Assembly: GCA_001556125.1 (NCBI GenBank)
Contig: LSIG01000207.1
Location: 16,001-80,000 of the forward strand
Reading direction: 5' to 3'
Length of the DNA: 64,000 bases
Source: Rhizobiales bacterium CCH10-E5
GTDB lineage: Bacteria; Pseudomonadota; Alphaproteobacteria; Rhizobiales; Beijerinckiaceae
Position numbers and translations under genes: made by a program. The notes under the pieces were generated by a model. That model saw nothing but the letters and a program-made list of their open reading frames with translations. It was not told the origin of the DNA and ran no database searches. Of this stretch, positions 1-7,883 are shown piece after piece. Position 1 is the first letter of the stretch. Every line of letters begins with the position of its first letter.

Positions 1-223
1 CGCGCCGACGCCGCCGCTCGACGAGGCGATCCCTGCCGATCTCAACCACATCCATCTCGGTGGCGGCCAGACCGAGCGGCGCATCACTCTGCCCCGCGGC
101 GAGCACACGCTGCAGCTGATCTTCACCGACGAGAACCATGTGCCTCATGATCCGCCAATCATATCCGAACGCATCCGGGTGACGGTTGCGCCCGGCGGCA
201 GGCGCCCGGAGAGGCGGCGATGA
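1..223 (+). CDS. DUF4399 family protein, C-terminal part (5' end outside window)
   Basis: The open frame enters from the left edge (codons begin at base 2) and ends at TGA 221-223. The visible 73 residues contain the DUF4399 pattern: IPADLNHIHLGGGQTE, then LPRGEHTLQLIF and NHVPHDPPIISERI. The next gene encodes a close relative, so this is a tandem pair; the stop and the next ATG overlap as ATGA, so translation is probably coupled. Members are small secreted proteins of unknown function with conserved His residues. The N-terminus and signal peptide lie outside the window. Confidence 0.85.
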   Translation, partial: APTPPLDEAIPADLNHIHLGGGQTERRITLPRGEHTLQLIFTDENHVPHDPPIISERIRVTVAPGGRRPERRR

Positions 224-657
224 ACCCGTCACGTTTCGCCGCTCTCCTCGCCGCTTCGGTCCTGCTCGCCGCAGTTCCGGCAAGCGCGCAGTCCGGCTCC
301 GGGCGACAGCCCGCGCCGAAGGGAGCCGAGGTCTATTTCCAATATCCGCTGGACGGGCTGCGCGTGCCGGAACGCTTCACGGTTCGCATGGGCCTGAAGG
401 AGATGGGCCTCGCCCCCGCCGGCACCGAGTGGCCCAACACGGGCCATCACCATCTCCTGATCAACACCGAGCCCGGCCCGCCCGACCAGCCCATTCCCGC
501 CGACTACAACAACATCCATCTCGGCAACGGCCAGAGCGAGGTGGTGGTGACGCTGCCGAAGGGCCGTCATACCCTGCAGCTCCTGCTCGGAGACCATAAC
601 CACGTGCCGCATGATCCGCCGGTGATGTCGCGCAAGATCACGATCTATGTCCGCTGA
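220..657 (+). CDS. DUF4399 family secreted protein
   Basis: A 145-residue protein. The N-terminus is a clear Sec signal peptide (MNPSRFAALLAASVLLAAVPASA, cleavage predicted after ASA), so the product is probably periplasmic. The mature part carries the DUF4399 signature: GHHHLLIN near residue 85, then NNIHLGNGQSEV and HTLQLLLGDHNHVPHDPPVM. The several His residues might bind metal, but that is inference. It overlaps the upstream paralogue by 4 bp and the downstream caspase-like gene by up to 11 bp, so the three form a likely operon. Confidence 0.88.
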   Translation: MNPSRFAALLAASVLLAAVPASAQSGSGRQPAPKGAEVYFQYPLDGLRVPERFTVRMGLKEMGLAPAGTEWPNTGHHHLLINTEPGPPDQPIPADYNNIHLGNGQSEVVVTLPKGRHTLQLLLGDHNHVPHDPPVMSRKITIYVR

Positions 658-2497
658 GGCGCCGGTGCGGTCGGACGAGCTTCGCAGGACCATGAGGACC
701 GGGCTCTCCTGGTGGCGCGCCCTCGCCCTGGCGGTCGGCGCGATGCTGCTGTCGGCTGGCGTCGGGCTCGCCCAGACCGGCGATGCCGGGCAGCGGCGCG
801 TCGGCCTCGTCATCGGCAACGGCGGCTATGCAACAGCCCCCGTGGCAGGCGCGACCGCCGATGCCCGCGCCGTGGCCGAGACGCTGCGCGAGGGTGGATT
901 CGACGTCGTCACGGCCGAAGACGCCAATGCCGCCGCGCTGCAGGATGCCATCGCCGCCTTCGGTGCGAGACTCGGCCGCGGCGCGCAGGCGGTGGTGTTC
1001 TATGCCGGCCATGCCGTGCAGCAGCGCGGCCGCAACTACCTCGTCCCCGTCGATCCGCGCCTGCGCTCCGCCTCCGACATCGCCCGGGCATCCATCGATC
1101 TCGACCTGCTGCTCGATGCGCTGATCGTGGCCCGGCCCTCCAGCGCCCTCGTCGTTCTCGATGCCAGCCGCGACAATCCCTGGCAGGCGGAGATCGGCGG
1201 CACCGGCAAAGGCCTGCTCGCCATCGAGCGGATGGAGGCGATCAGCGTGATGTTAACCACGGCGCCCGGCCGCACCGTCGCGGACCGCGGCAACCCGGCG
1301 GTGGACGAATGGATCAAGGCGATCCGCACGCCGGGGCTCGACATGCAGGCCGCCCTGGCCCGCACCCGCGACGCCGTGGCGCGGCAGACCCGCCGCGCCC
1401 AGCAGATCTGGACCTCCTCCGAGCCGCCGCCCGGCCTGATCGTCACGCCGCTGGCCCGCCCGGCGCAGGTCGCCCAGAACAACCGTGCCGTCATCCCGCT
1501 GCCGCCGCCGGAATCCCCCGCCGCGCGGCAGGACGCCTATGAGCTCGCCTTCTGGGAATCGATCCGCTCCAGCGAGAATCCTGCGGAATACCGCGCCTAT
1601 CTGAACGCCTATCCCGACGGGCGCTTCGCCGCCCTCGCCCGCACCCGCGAGCAGCAATTCTTGGCACGGCAGAACGCCTCTGCCGCGCCGCCCGCCGCCC
1701 CCGTGCCCCAGCCGGCGCCGCCTGTCGCCTCCCTGCGCGAGCCGCCGCGCGCCCCGGCCCCGCCGCCTCCGGGCGCGACCTCGGCCCGCACCGTGCGCGA
1801 CTGCGACGATTGTCCGGAACTGATCGCGATCCGCCCCGGCAGCTTCGAGATGGGCGCCAACGAGCTCTACGAGTTCGAGAAGCCGGTCCACACCGTGACG
1901 ATCCGCGACGGCTTCCATATGGGCGTGCGCGAGGTCACCTTCGACGAATGGGACGCCTGCGTCGATCAGGGCGGCTGCAGCCACCGCCCGAACGACCGGG
2001 GGCTGGGCCGCGGCAAGCGCCCGGTGACCGACATCCACTGGAACGACGCCAACGCCTATCTCGCCTGGCTCTCGACCCGCACCGGCAAGCGCTACCGCCT
2101 GCCGAGCGAGGCGGAGTGGGAATATGCCGCGCGCGGCGGCACGACCACGACCTATCCCTGGGGTGCGACGCTGGTGAAGGAGCGCGCCAACTGCGTCGGC
2201 TGCAACGAGCCGACGCGCCGGCAGGCGGTCGAGACCGGGCAGTTCCCGCCAAACGGCTTCGGGCTCTTCGACATGGCCGGCAACGCCGCCGAATGGGTCG
2301 CCGATTGTTGGAGCGACAGCTACCGCGCCACCCCGCGCGACGGCAGCGCCTTCACAGCGCCGGGCTGCCGCGAGCGCGTGCTGCGCGGCGGCTCCTTCAA
2401 CAACGATCCGCGCTATCTGCGCTCGGCCGCCCGCTTCAAATACGAGGCGGATGTGCGCTTCTTCACCAACGGCTTTCGGGTGGTCAGGGAGCCCTAG
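647..2497 (+). CDS. Caspase-like (C14) domain fused to FGE-sulfatase domain; catalytic Cys replaced by Ser
   Basis: A 616-residue two-domain secreted protein. After a hydrophobic N-terminal segment (RALALAVGAMLLSAGVGLAQ) comes a caspase/peptidase-C14 fold beginning RRVGLVIGNGGY, with the expected His in FYAGHAVQ. The position that normally reads DACRDNP reads LDASRDNPW, so the nucleophilic Cys is Ser and protease activity is doubtful. A Pro/Ala-rich linker (about residues 345-380) leads to a complete formylglycine-generating-enzyme-like domain: PGSFEMG, RLPSEAEWEYAARGG, GLFDMAGNAAEWV and RVLRGGSF. This architecture is common in alphaproteobacteria, with unknown substrates. The start is uncertain: ATG 647 overlaps the upstream gene, while ATG 692 lies just before the signal-like segment. 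Confidence 0.88.
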   Translation: MSAEAPVRSDELRRTMRTGLSWWRALALAVGAMLLSAGVGLAQTGDAGQRRVGLVIGNGGYATAPVAGATADARAVAETLREGGFDVVTAEDANAAALQDAIAAFGARLGRGAQAVVFYAGHAVQQRGRNYLVPVDPRLRSASDIARASIDLDLLLDALIVARPSSALVVLDASRDNPWQAEIGGTGKGLLAIERMEAISVMLTTAPGRTVADRGNPAVDEWIKAIRTPGLDMQAALARTRDAVARQTRRAQQIWTSSEPPPGLIVTPLARPAQVAQNNRAVIPLPPPESPAARQDAYELAFWESIRSSENPAEYRAYLNAYPDGRFAALARTREQQFLARQNASAAPPAAPVPQPAPPVASLREPPRAPAPPPPGATSARTVRDCDDCPELIAIRPGSFEMGANELYEFEKPVHTVTIRDGFHMGVREVTFDEWDACVDQGGCSHRPNDRGLGRGKRPVTDIHWNDANAYLAWLSTRTGKRYRLPSEAEWEYAARGGTTTTYPWGATLVKERANCVGCNEPTRRQAVETGQFPPNGFGLFDMAGNAAEWVADCWSDSYRATPRDGSAFTAPGCRERVLRGGSFNNDPRYLRSAARFKYEADVRFFTNGFRVVREP

Positions 2498-2891
2498 AGC
2501 CGGCATCCCTGAACCACAGGCGCAGCGGGATTTGCTGCTCGCCGCCGCAGGCGACGAAGCTGTGGCGCTCCGGCGAGAGCGTGCCGGAGAAGCGGCAGGA
2601 GGCGCCCGCCAGCGTCATCTCGGCGCTGTAGCGCTCGCCGCGCAGGGTCAGGCGGATCTGGCCGCTTTTCTCCGGCGTCTCGCCGGGCCCGCAGACGGCA
2701 TTGTGCTTCATCAGCAGCGGGCCGGACAGGGCGGCGGTGCCCGAGCGCCCCGCCCGCTCCTCGGAGAGCGTCGCGCTCACGTCCCATTCGCCGAGATAGC
2801 CGAACTTGCCGACGAGCTCGCGCGCCGGGGCCTCGACCCCGAAACCGATCAGACACAGCACGGCCAGACAACCCCGGATCAAGCGCGTCAC
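2484..2891 (-). CDS. Small secreted protein of unknown function
   Basis: I place the start at GTG 2891 because it opens a signal-peptide-like stretch (TRLIRGCLAVLCLIGFGVEAPA) after a purine-rich GAGGAG; the frame stays open upstream into the tRNA remnant but has no good start there. The mature region of about 110 residues has WDVSATLSEERAG, a pair of Cys residues in NAVCGPGE and ASCRFSG, and a C-terminal ACGGEQQIPLRLWF. The beta-rich pattern recalls small periplasmic inhibitor-like barrels (AprI/Inh type), but the resemblance is weak and I name no function. It is convergent with the caspase-like gene and overlaps its end by 14 bp. Confidence 0.6.
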   Translation of the reverse strand: MTRLIRGCLAVLCLIGFGVEAPARELVGKFGYLGEWDVSATLSEERAGRSGTAALSGPLLMKHNAVCGPGETPEKSGQIRLTLRGERYSAEMTLAGASCRFSGTLSPERHSFVACGGEQQIPLRLWFRDAGSRAP

Positions 2892-2984
2892 GCTCCTCTG
2901 CTCGGGATCGAAGCTAGCATGGCGACGCGATGCGGCAAGGCTTGCGCGAGGCAGCGGCGGAGCGGGACGGACGATGGGGGAAGC

Positions 2985-3032
2985 TGGAGCGGGTGAAGGG
3001 AATCGAACCCTCGTATTCAGCTTGGAAGGCTG
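2985..3032 (-). repeat. attL: remnant 3' half of tRNA-Gly at the left end of the integrated element
   Basis: Read on the minus strand this is the 3' half of a tRNA-Gly, from the anticodon arm through the T arm (GAGGG-TTCGATT-CCCTT) and the CACCCGC acceptor strand to TCCA. It matches 29396-29443 at 43 of 48 positions, including the identical 20-mer GTATTCAGCTTGGAAGGCTG (3013-3032 and 29424-29443). The five differences lie in the T stem and acceptor, so this piece is the original chromosomal 3' end displaced by integration, and the element supplied a new 3' end to the intact tRNA on the right. Confidence 0.9.
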
Positions 3033-3149
3033 AAATGCGTTCGCCCTCGGTTGTCGCACGATTAACCGTCACGCCTATTAAGCCCCTGAAAATGCACCAT
3101 AAGGCTCGATCGCTCGCGGATTGCTGCCTACAGTGACGCCGGACCAATT

Positions 3150-3168
3150 CTGGTATCGATCTGGTATC
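3150..3168 (+). promoter_or_regulatory. Candidate integrase/Xis arm-type sites, left end (tandem CTGGTATC)
   Basis: CTGGTATC occurs twice as direct repeats (3150-3157 and 3161-3168) with an 11-bp period, about one helical turn, just upstream of the integrase. The same doublet with the same period and orientation is found at 29305-29323 inside the right end. Paired short direct repeats near both att cores are typical of tyrosine-recombinase arm sites; the assignment is inference. Confidence 0.55.
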
Positions 3169-3189
3169 ACTCGACGGGGCGCGGCGGCT

Positions 3190-4716
3190 ATGGCGATATA
3201 TACGAGAGAGCGCGTTCGCCTGGCACCCGAGCACGTTCGACGCGCCATGGCCATGGTCGAAGCCGGCACCGTCCCCGGCCGCGGACATGAATATGTCTGC
3301 GACAGGCGCACCGGCTTGGTGCTGAGAGTGACGCCGACAGCTGCGACGTATTACCTCAAGCTCGAAACGACGACGCTGCGCATCGGCTCGGCAAGCGTCC
3401 TGACGCTCGACCAAGCTCGTGATCAGGCCGCTTCGGCCAAAGTGGCGTCGAAGCGAGGCAAGCGTCCGCAACCAGGGCTGGAGGCATTTGAGGACCTGCT
3501 CGCGGCAGGCATGTCCGAAGTCGACGCTTGGGAGATATCGACGGCGCGCGATGGTGCACCGGATCGGTCGGACGATGAGCATTTGGCCAAGGGGCCGTGG
3601 CGCTGGAAGGACCTCGTCAAAGCCTTCCTGGCGCACAAGGAAGCCAAGTTGAAGCCCGGCTATTTCAAGCTCTACAGGACGTACCTCGAATATCCCGAAT
3701 TCTCGACGATCGCGGAACGATCGCTTTCCTCGCTGAAGCTGGGCGACCTTGAAGGGGTGCGGAACGGCATCCTCACCACCAAGGCGAAGTCGGCGGCGTG
3801 GCGGTCAGTCCAGCAGATCAAGGAGGCGTTCGGCTGGGCGTGGTCATATCACTCGGGGATCAGCGGCCTGCAGGACGTCGAGTATCCCTGGTGGACGCGC
3901 CTTGCGGTCGACTATGCCAGCGGCAAGCGTGAGCACGTTCCGACGCTCCAGGACCTCGCTAGGACACTCGTCGTCGCGGAGATGCATCGGACGCTCGGCT
4001 GGACCGAGCATGCCACCGGACCCGGCACACTGGCCGCTCTGTGGGCGGTCGTGTTGACCGCGCAGCGGACCGGCCCGCTCTGCGGCACGCTGCGGGAGCG
4101 CATGGTGCCAGATCCGGAGCGACCGGGGTGGACCGTGGCCGTGTGGACCGGCAGCGAGATGAAAGGCGGCCGCTCGGGCGGCCGTCCGCATGCCCTGCCG
4201 ATCCCGCCGTCGGCCATGGCGGTGATCGAGAAATACTGGAAGGAGGCCCACGGTGATGGAGAGCCGTCGCGGTACGCGTTCCCTTCGCTGCGCGGCGATG
4301 GGGCTGTCTCGCAGGGGTCGATCAACCAGCTGCTGCACCGCCTTCAGGGCGTGACGAACAGCCCTGCCAAGGCTCGCGAGGGAAAGCCCAGCCGGAAGAA
4401 GAAGCCGTTGCCGCAGCGCGTCGACTTGTTCGCGCGCTACGGGATAGAGCCCTGGGTGCCGCATGATGTCAGGAGGACGCTTAGTACATTCCTTGACGAC
4501 CAGCGGCTCGGTGGCGCCGGGTCCGCTATCCTCGCGCATCGGCCGGCGAAGTCGGAGAACGAGCGAGAGAAGGTCGAGGCCGTGACCAGGCTGCACTATG
4601 CGAAATCACAGCGGCTCGGATTAAAAGCGGAGGGTATGTCCGTGTGGATCGGCGCGGTCTTGGAGGCCTACCGGGCCGAGAAAGCCAAGATGACCAGGAT
4701 CGCCCTGGCGGCGTAA
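3190..4716 (+). CDS. int: Tyrosine-type site-specific integrase of the tRNA-Gly element
   Basis: A 508-residue integrase that would recombine attP with the tRNA-Gly attB. The N-terminal part (YTRERVRLAPEHVRRAMA, then a short DUF4102-like beta region) precedes a SAM-like core-binding domain. The C-terminal catalytic domain shows the expected residues: Arg about 291 (TAQRTGPL), HDVRR at 425-429 (box II), His about 450 (ILAHRP) and the Tyr nucleophile about 470 (RLHYA). ATG 3190 is chosen because the product then starts at the first recognisable integrase residues; the frame is open to 3121. It lies about 160 bp inside attL, pointing into the element, the usual position for tRNA-targeting integrases. 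No excisionase gene is recognisable. Confidence 0.92.
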   Translation: MAIYTRERVRLAPEHVRRAMAMVEAGTVPGRGHEYVCDRRTGLVLRVTPTAATYYLKLETTTLRIGSASVLTLDQARDQAASAKVASKRGKRPQPGLEAFEDLLAAGMSEVDAWEISTARDGAPDRSDDEHLAKGPWRWKDLVKAFLAHKEAKLKPGYFKLYRTYLEYPEFSTIAERSLSSLKLGDLEGVRNGILTTKAKSAAWRSVQQIKEAFGWAWSYHSGISGLQDVEYPWWTRLAVDYASGKREHVPTLQDLARTLVVAEMHRTLGWTEHATGPGTLAALWAVVLTAQRTGPLCGTLRERMVPDPERPGWTVAVWTGSEMKGGRSGGRPHALPIPPSAMAVIEKYWKEAHGDGEPSRYAFPSLRGDGAVSQGSINQLLHRLQGVTNSPAKAREGKPSRKKKPLPQRVDLFARYGIEPWVPHDVRRTLSTFLDDQRLGGAGSAILAHRPAKSENEREKVEAVTRLHYAKSQRLGLKAEGMSVWIGAVLEAYRAEKAKMTRIALAA

Positions 4717-4800
4717 ATGCCTCGGCCTGTTGCATCGTAGCGGCTGTGACCGACGCCAGAATCGATGCATGGTGAGCCAACGCCTGTTGAAAGAATTCCA

Positions 4801-5463
4801 ATGCTAGCGCGCCCTGACCAGCCTCTCGACGCGAATGCCGATTTCGCCAAGTTCGTTGGCCGTAAGCGGTTCGCGACCATCATGGCCGACCCGCCATGGC
4901 AGTTCGTGAACAGGACCGGAAAGATGGCGCCGGAGCACAAGCGCCTTAACCGTTATGGCACGATGGACCTGGCGGCGATCAAAGCGCTGCCTGTCGCCGA
5001 TGCGGCCGCCGCCACGGCGCACCTTTATCTCTGGGTCCCGAATGCCCTCTTGCCGGAGGGCCTGGAGGTCATGAAGGCGTGGGGTTTCAACTACAAGTCC
5101 AACATCATCTGGCACAAGATCCGTAAGGACGGCGGGTCTGACGGTCGCGGCGTTGGCTTCTATTTCCGCAACGTGACCGAGATCATCCTGTTCGGCGTCC
5201 GGGGGAAGAACGCTCGGACGCTCGCTCCCGGGCGGACGCAAGTCAACTATGTCGGCACCCGTAAGCGGGAGCACTCTAGAAAGCCCGACGAGCAGTATCC
5301 GCTTATCGAGAGCTGTTCACCGGGCCCCTACCTCGAAATGTTCGGTCGCGGGGTCCGCAAGGGGTGGTCCACTTGGGGCAATCAGGCCGAGGAAACGTAC
5401 GAACCGACCTGGGAAACCTACTCCCATAATTCGAAGTCGACGCGAGTGCTCGCGGCCGAGTGA
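4801..5463 (+). CDS. MT-A70 family DNA adenine-N6 methyltransferase
   Basis: A 220-residue protein with the MT-A70 catalytic tetrad DPPW (ATIMADPPWQF) near residue 30, followed by the family pattern HLYLWVPNALLPEGLEVMKAWGF and an SPGPYLEMFGR segment near the C-terminus. The family transfers methyl from SAM to adenine N6; prokaryotic members include restriction-modification methylases of the M.MunI type. ATG 4801 has AAAG seven bases upstream. The stop abuts the stop of the convergent BglII-like restriction gene, so the two form a plausible modification/restriction pair with the methylase cognate to the nuclease. The target sequence is unknown. Confidence 0.85.
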   Translation: MLARPDQPLDANADFAKFVGRKRFATIMADPPWQFVNRTGKMAPEHKRLNRYGTMDLAAIKALPVADAAAATAHLYLWVPNALLPEGLEVMKAWGFNYKSNIIWHKIRKDGGSDGRGVGFYFRNVTEIILFGVRGKNARTLAPGRTQVNYVGTRKREHSRKPDEQYPLIESCSPGPYLEMFGRGVRKGWSTWGNQAEETYEPTWETYSHNSKSTRVLAAE

Positions 5464-6276
5464 TCAGGCCTCGGCGTCCGGCTCCTCGCCTTCCATGATC
5501 AGGGCCTCCACGACCTCGGCAGGCTCGTCGAAGGTGACGACCGTGTCCGGGATGCCGATCAGCACCAGGGGGCATGGATTGCCGACGCCCCGCTGGACGC
5601 GGTCCTCCAGCTTGCGCCAGTGCGTCGTCGCCTCGCCAAACTTGTCTGCGACGAACTTGTTCACCCAGGCCTCGCGGAATGGCACGGGGTCGATCGTCCG
5701 CTCCATGCGCTTGCGGATCGCCGCCTTCTGCTTCGGTGTTGGGACGTAGCCCCACCGCTCCAGGTCGTCGAAACCATTGACGTTCCGCTCCTCGCAGAAT
5801 CGATGCACCAGGGCGCGCATGTTCTCGTGAAGCGAGCGGCCGCGCGTGATGATGATGCCGATCGAGATGGCGCCATCGGCATGGAGCCTTTTGAAGTTTT
5901 CCAAGTCGCGATCGTAGAACGGGTCCTTGTTGTTCCACTCGATCTCCATGGCAATCGTGTAGCTGCGATCGTCGCCGGCGAAGGATCGGACATGGTCCAT
6001 CTTGTGGCTGATCGCCTCGCGCGAGACGCCGTTGATGACCTTCTCGACCGTGAATGTCACGGTGTCCCAGCCCTTGGCCTTCAGCCCGCGCCGCAGCCGT
6101 TGCGTGCCTTTGGTCTCGCCGCCGCCCGACCCGATGATCTCCTCGATCGGGATCGTGGCGCCGAGCAGGACCTCCTCCAGCTCCTTAATGGCGTCTGGGA
6201 ACTCGCCCGCCAGGATGGACCTGGCGTGGCTGTGGAATTCGACCTGGAAGCCGCGTTCGGTGAGTGAGTCGAGCAT
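5464..6276 (-). CDS. BglII/BstYI-like type II restriction endonuclease (putative)
   Basis: A 270-residue protein of the length usual for BglII-fold endonucleases. The central segment (about residues 107-145) reads IAMEIEWNNKDPFYDRDL then FKRLHADGAISIGIIITRG, matching my recollection of the BglII/BstYI family core: an E-x-E-W-N-N-K-D block followed by FxRDL. Acidic residues here (Glu111, Glu113, with Asp94 upstream) could bind the metal. The product would cleave unmodified double-stranded DNA. It is convergent and abutting with the MT-A70 methylase, the expected partner. Assignment rests on motif recognition, so exact specificity and activity are unproven. Confidence 0.75.
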   Translation of the reverse strand: MLDSLTERGFQVEFHSHARSILAGEFPDAIKELEEVLLGATIPIEEIIGSGGGETKGTQRLRRGLKAKGWDTVTFTVEKVINGVSREAISHKMDHVRSFAGDDRSYTIAMEIEWNNKDPFYDRDLENFKRLHADGAISIGIIITRGRSLHENMRALVHRFCEERNVNGFDDLERWGYVPTPKQKAAIRKRMERTIDPVPFREAWVNKFVADKFGEATTHWRKLEDRVQRGVGNPCPLVLIGIPDTVVTFDEPAEVVEALIMEGEEPDAEA

Positions 6277-6348
6277 GCGATGACGCTAGCCGACGCCTGC
6301 GAACGGATCCATCCGGCGTTCTTGAAACCTTAAGCCGCAACGGCGAGG

Positions 6349-7479
6349 ATGACCGCGCCCGCTGGAGGGTCGGGAACGGGCGGCACCATGGCGGAGAACC
6401 CAGAGGAGTGGCGGCCGGGGAGTTTTACCAAGAACTTCTCGTGGGGCTCCGAGAGGGGCTTCGCGCAGCTGTATGACAGCATACGGCTGGGCTTCGATCT
6501 GAAACTCGAAGACGTCCCGCGCGCCGTTTTCCGACAGCGCCTCGCGGATTTTAACCGACCTGACTACATCCCGATCAACTTCTTCCTATTCAACCGGTCG
6601 AAAGCCGGCGTCGATCACCTCGTCGTCGACGAACTGGTGTTTCAGGCGATCACCGGCAACCATACCCAGCGCTTCGACAAGCTGGCGTTGCTCGCCTTCA
6701 ATCTCTCATACGTCGGCGTCTTCAAGGGCGCGCAGAAATTCCAGCGACGCCCTGCCCTCTGGGCCAACGGGTACGTCAAGTACCGCGTAGCGAAGGCTTA
6801 CGACTGGGACACGCGCCGCGTCTCGGCCGATGACATCGAGGAATTCCTGCTCGCCGAGCCCAGGTACATCGCGGATGGTACGCGGAAGGTCGCGACCAAC
6901 CTGGCACATCTCTACAAGATCGGCCGGCTCGGCGACCTGAAATCGGATCGCGTCGATAGATGGTGGGTCGACGGGCTTTTCCTCGCGCTTGATCGGCTGA
7001 TCGCGGATCGGGAACTCTCGCGCTTGGCGACGCCCGAGGCCGAGTACCTGAGCTTGCTGCGACAGTCCGACTTCGCAAGCGTCTCCGGCAAGCGGAGCAT
7101 GGAAAAGGACCTCGCCACCAAGCACCTGGTGCGCCTGTACATCGCTTGTGGCGGTCGGGATCGGTTCTCGGAGGAAGCGGTCGAGGCAAGGACCAAGCTT
7201 CATTTCGAGGACTTGGACAACTGGGCGTCGAACGATCCCGATCCCAAGGGCGCCATCCATCCGACGAACGTCCGCATCCTCAAGAGCATTCCACCGACCT
7301 GCGCCATGCTCGCAACCTATGCCGGCTTCGACATCATCAGCAGCATGATGATGGAGGAGTTCGATGCGGACGATTTCATCCGCGACCAGACGCGGACGGC
7401 GCTCGACCGCCTGAAAGCGCAGGGCATCAGGCCGACGATGTCGGCGGCAGAGGTCTTCAAATTGACGAGGGGCGAATGA
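6349..7479 (+). CDS. Unknown 376-residue protein translationally coupled to a PIN-domain RNase
   Basis: I do not recognise a named domain. The protein opens with an aromatic-rich segment (RPGSFTKNFSWGSERGF), followed by PINFFLFNRSK and LVVDELVFQAIT, and a long helical middle and C-terminus ending in SAAEVFKLTRGE. There is no signal peptide or membrane segment. The stop overlaps the start of the PIN gene as ATGA, so the two are co-translated. The position is that of an antitoxin upstream of VapC, but it is four to five times longer than VapB, so it may be an antitoxin with an added sensor or effector part, or a partner in a defence module. The start may instead be ATG 6388. Confidence 0.6.
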   Translation: MTAPAGGSGTGGTMAENPEEWRPGSFTKNFSWGSERGFAQLYDSIRLGFDLKLEDVPRAVFRQRLADFNRPDYIPINFFLFNRSKAGVDHLVVDELVFQAITGNHTQRFDKLALLAFNLSYVGVFKGAQKFQRRPALWANGYVKYRVAKAYDWDTRRVSADDIEEFLLAEPRYIADGTRKVATNLAHLYKIGRLGDLKSDRVDRWWVDGLFLALDRLIADRELSRLATPEAEYLSLLRQSDFASVSGKRSMEKDLATKHLVRLYIACGGRDRFSEEAVEARTKLHFEDLDNWASNDPDPKGAIHPTNVRILKSIPPTCAMLATYAGFDIISSMMMEEFDADDFIRDQTRTALDRLKAQGIRPTMSAAEVFKLTRGE

Positions 7480-7883
7480 CGACGTTTTTTGACACCTGCG
7501 CCGTCATCGCCCTCACGAAAGACGACGAGACCCACCACGAATGGTGCCGGCAACAGTTCGATGCGGGCAAGCTTCGCGGTCCGATCGTGATCAACTCCGT
7601 CGTCTTCGCAGAACTTTGCACCGGCATGGCAAGCCTGGAGGCCCTGAAAGCGACGCTCGACGAATTGGGTATCGAGATGCTGGCCGAAGAGGACGTGGCC
7701 CTTTTCCGAGCAAGCCGCGCTTGGCTGGAATACAAGGCTAACAAAGGGCCCAAGAACGTCTATGGGGACCTATACATCGGCGCAGCAGCTGAGACGGCAG
7801 GTCGTCCTCTAGTGACGACGAACGCGGATGATTTCCTGACCTATTTCAAGGCGCTTGAAATCATACATCCTGATCTACCCTAG
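7476..7883 (+). CDS. PIN-domain ribonuclease (VapC-like toxin)
   Basis: A 135-residue single-domain PIN protein. The acidic metal-binding residues are all visible: Asp6 (FFDTCAVIAL), Glu46 (VFAELCTG), Asp98 (YGDLYIGAAA) and Asp118/119 (VTTNADDFLTYF). PIN toxins cleave tRNA, rRNA or mRNA using Mg2+ or Mn2+. The start overlaps the upstream 376-residue gene by 4 bp, and the stop overlaps the convergent C5-methylase stop by 4 bp. No small VapB-type antitoxin is present, so inhibition would have to come from the upstream protein or from elsewhere. Confidence 0.85.
   Translation: MTTFFDTCAVIALTKDDETHHEWCRQQFDAGKLRGPIVINSVVFAELCTGMASLEALKATLDELGIEMLAEEDVALFRASRAWLEYKANKGPKNVYGDLYIGAAAETAGRPLVTTNADDFLTYFKALEIIHPDLP

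Noticed and set aside
1253..2506. Minus-strand frame of 417 codons under the caspase/FGE gene
   Set aside because: Antisense shadow; composition is Ala/Gly/Arg-rich and the plus-strand domains are clear.
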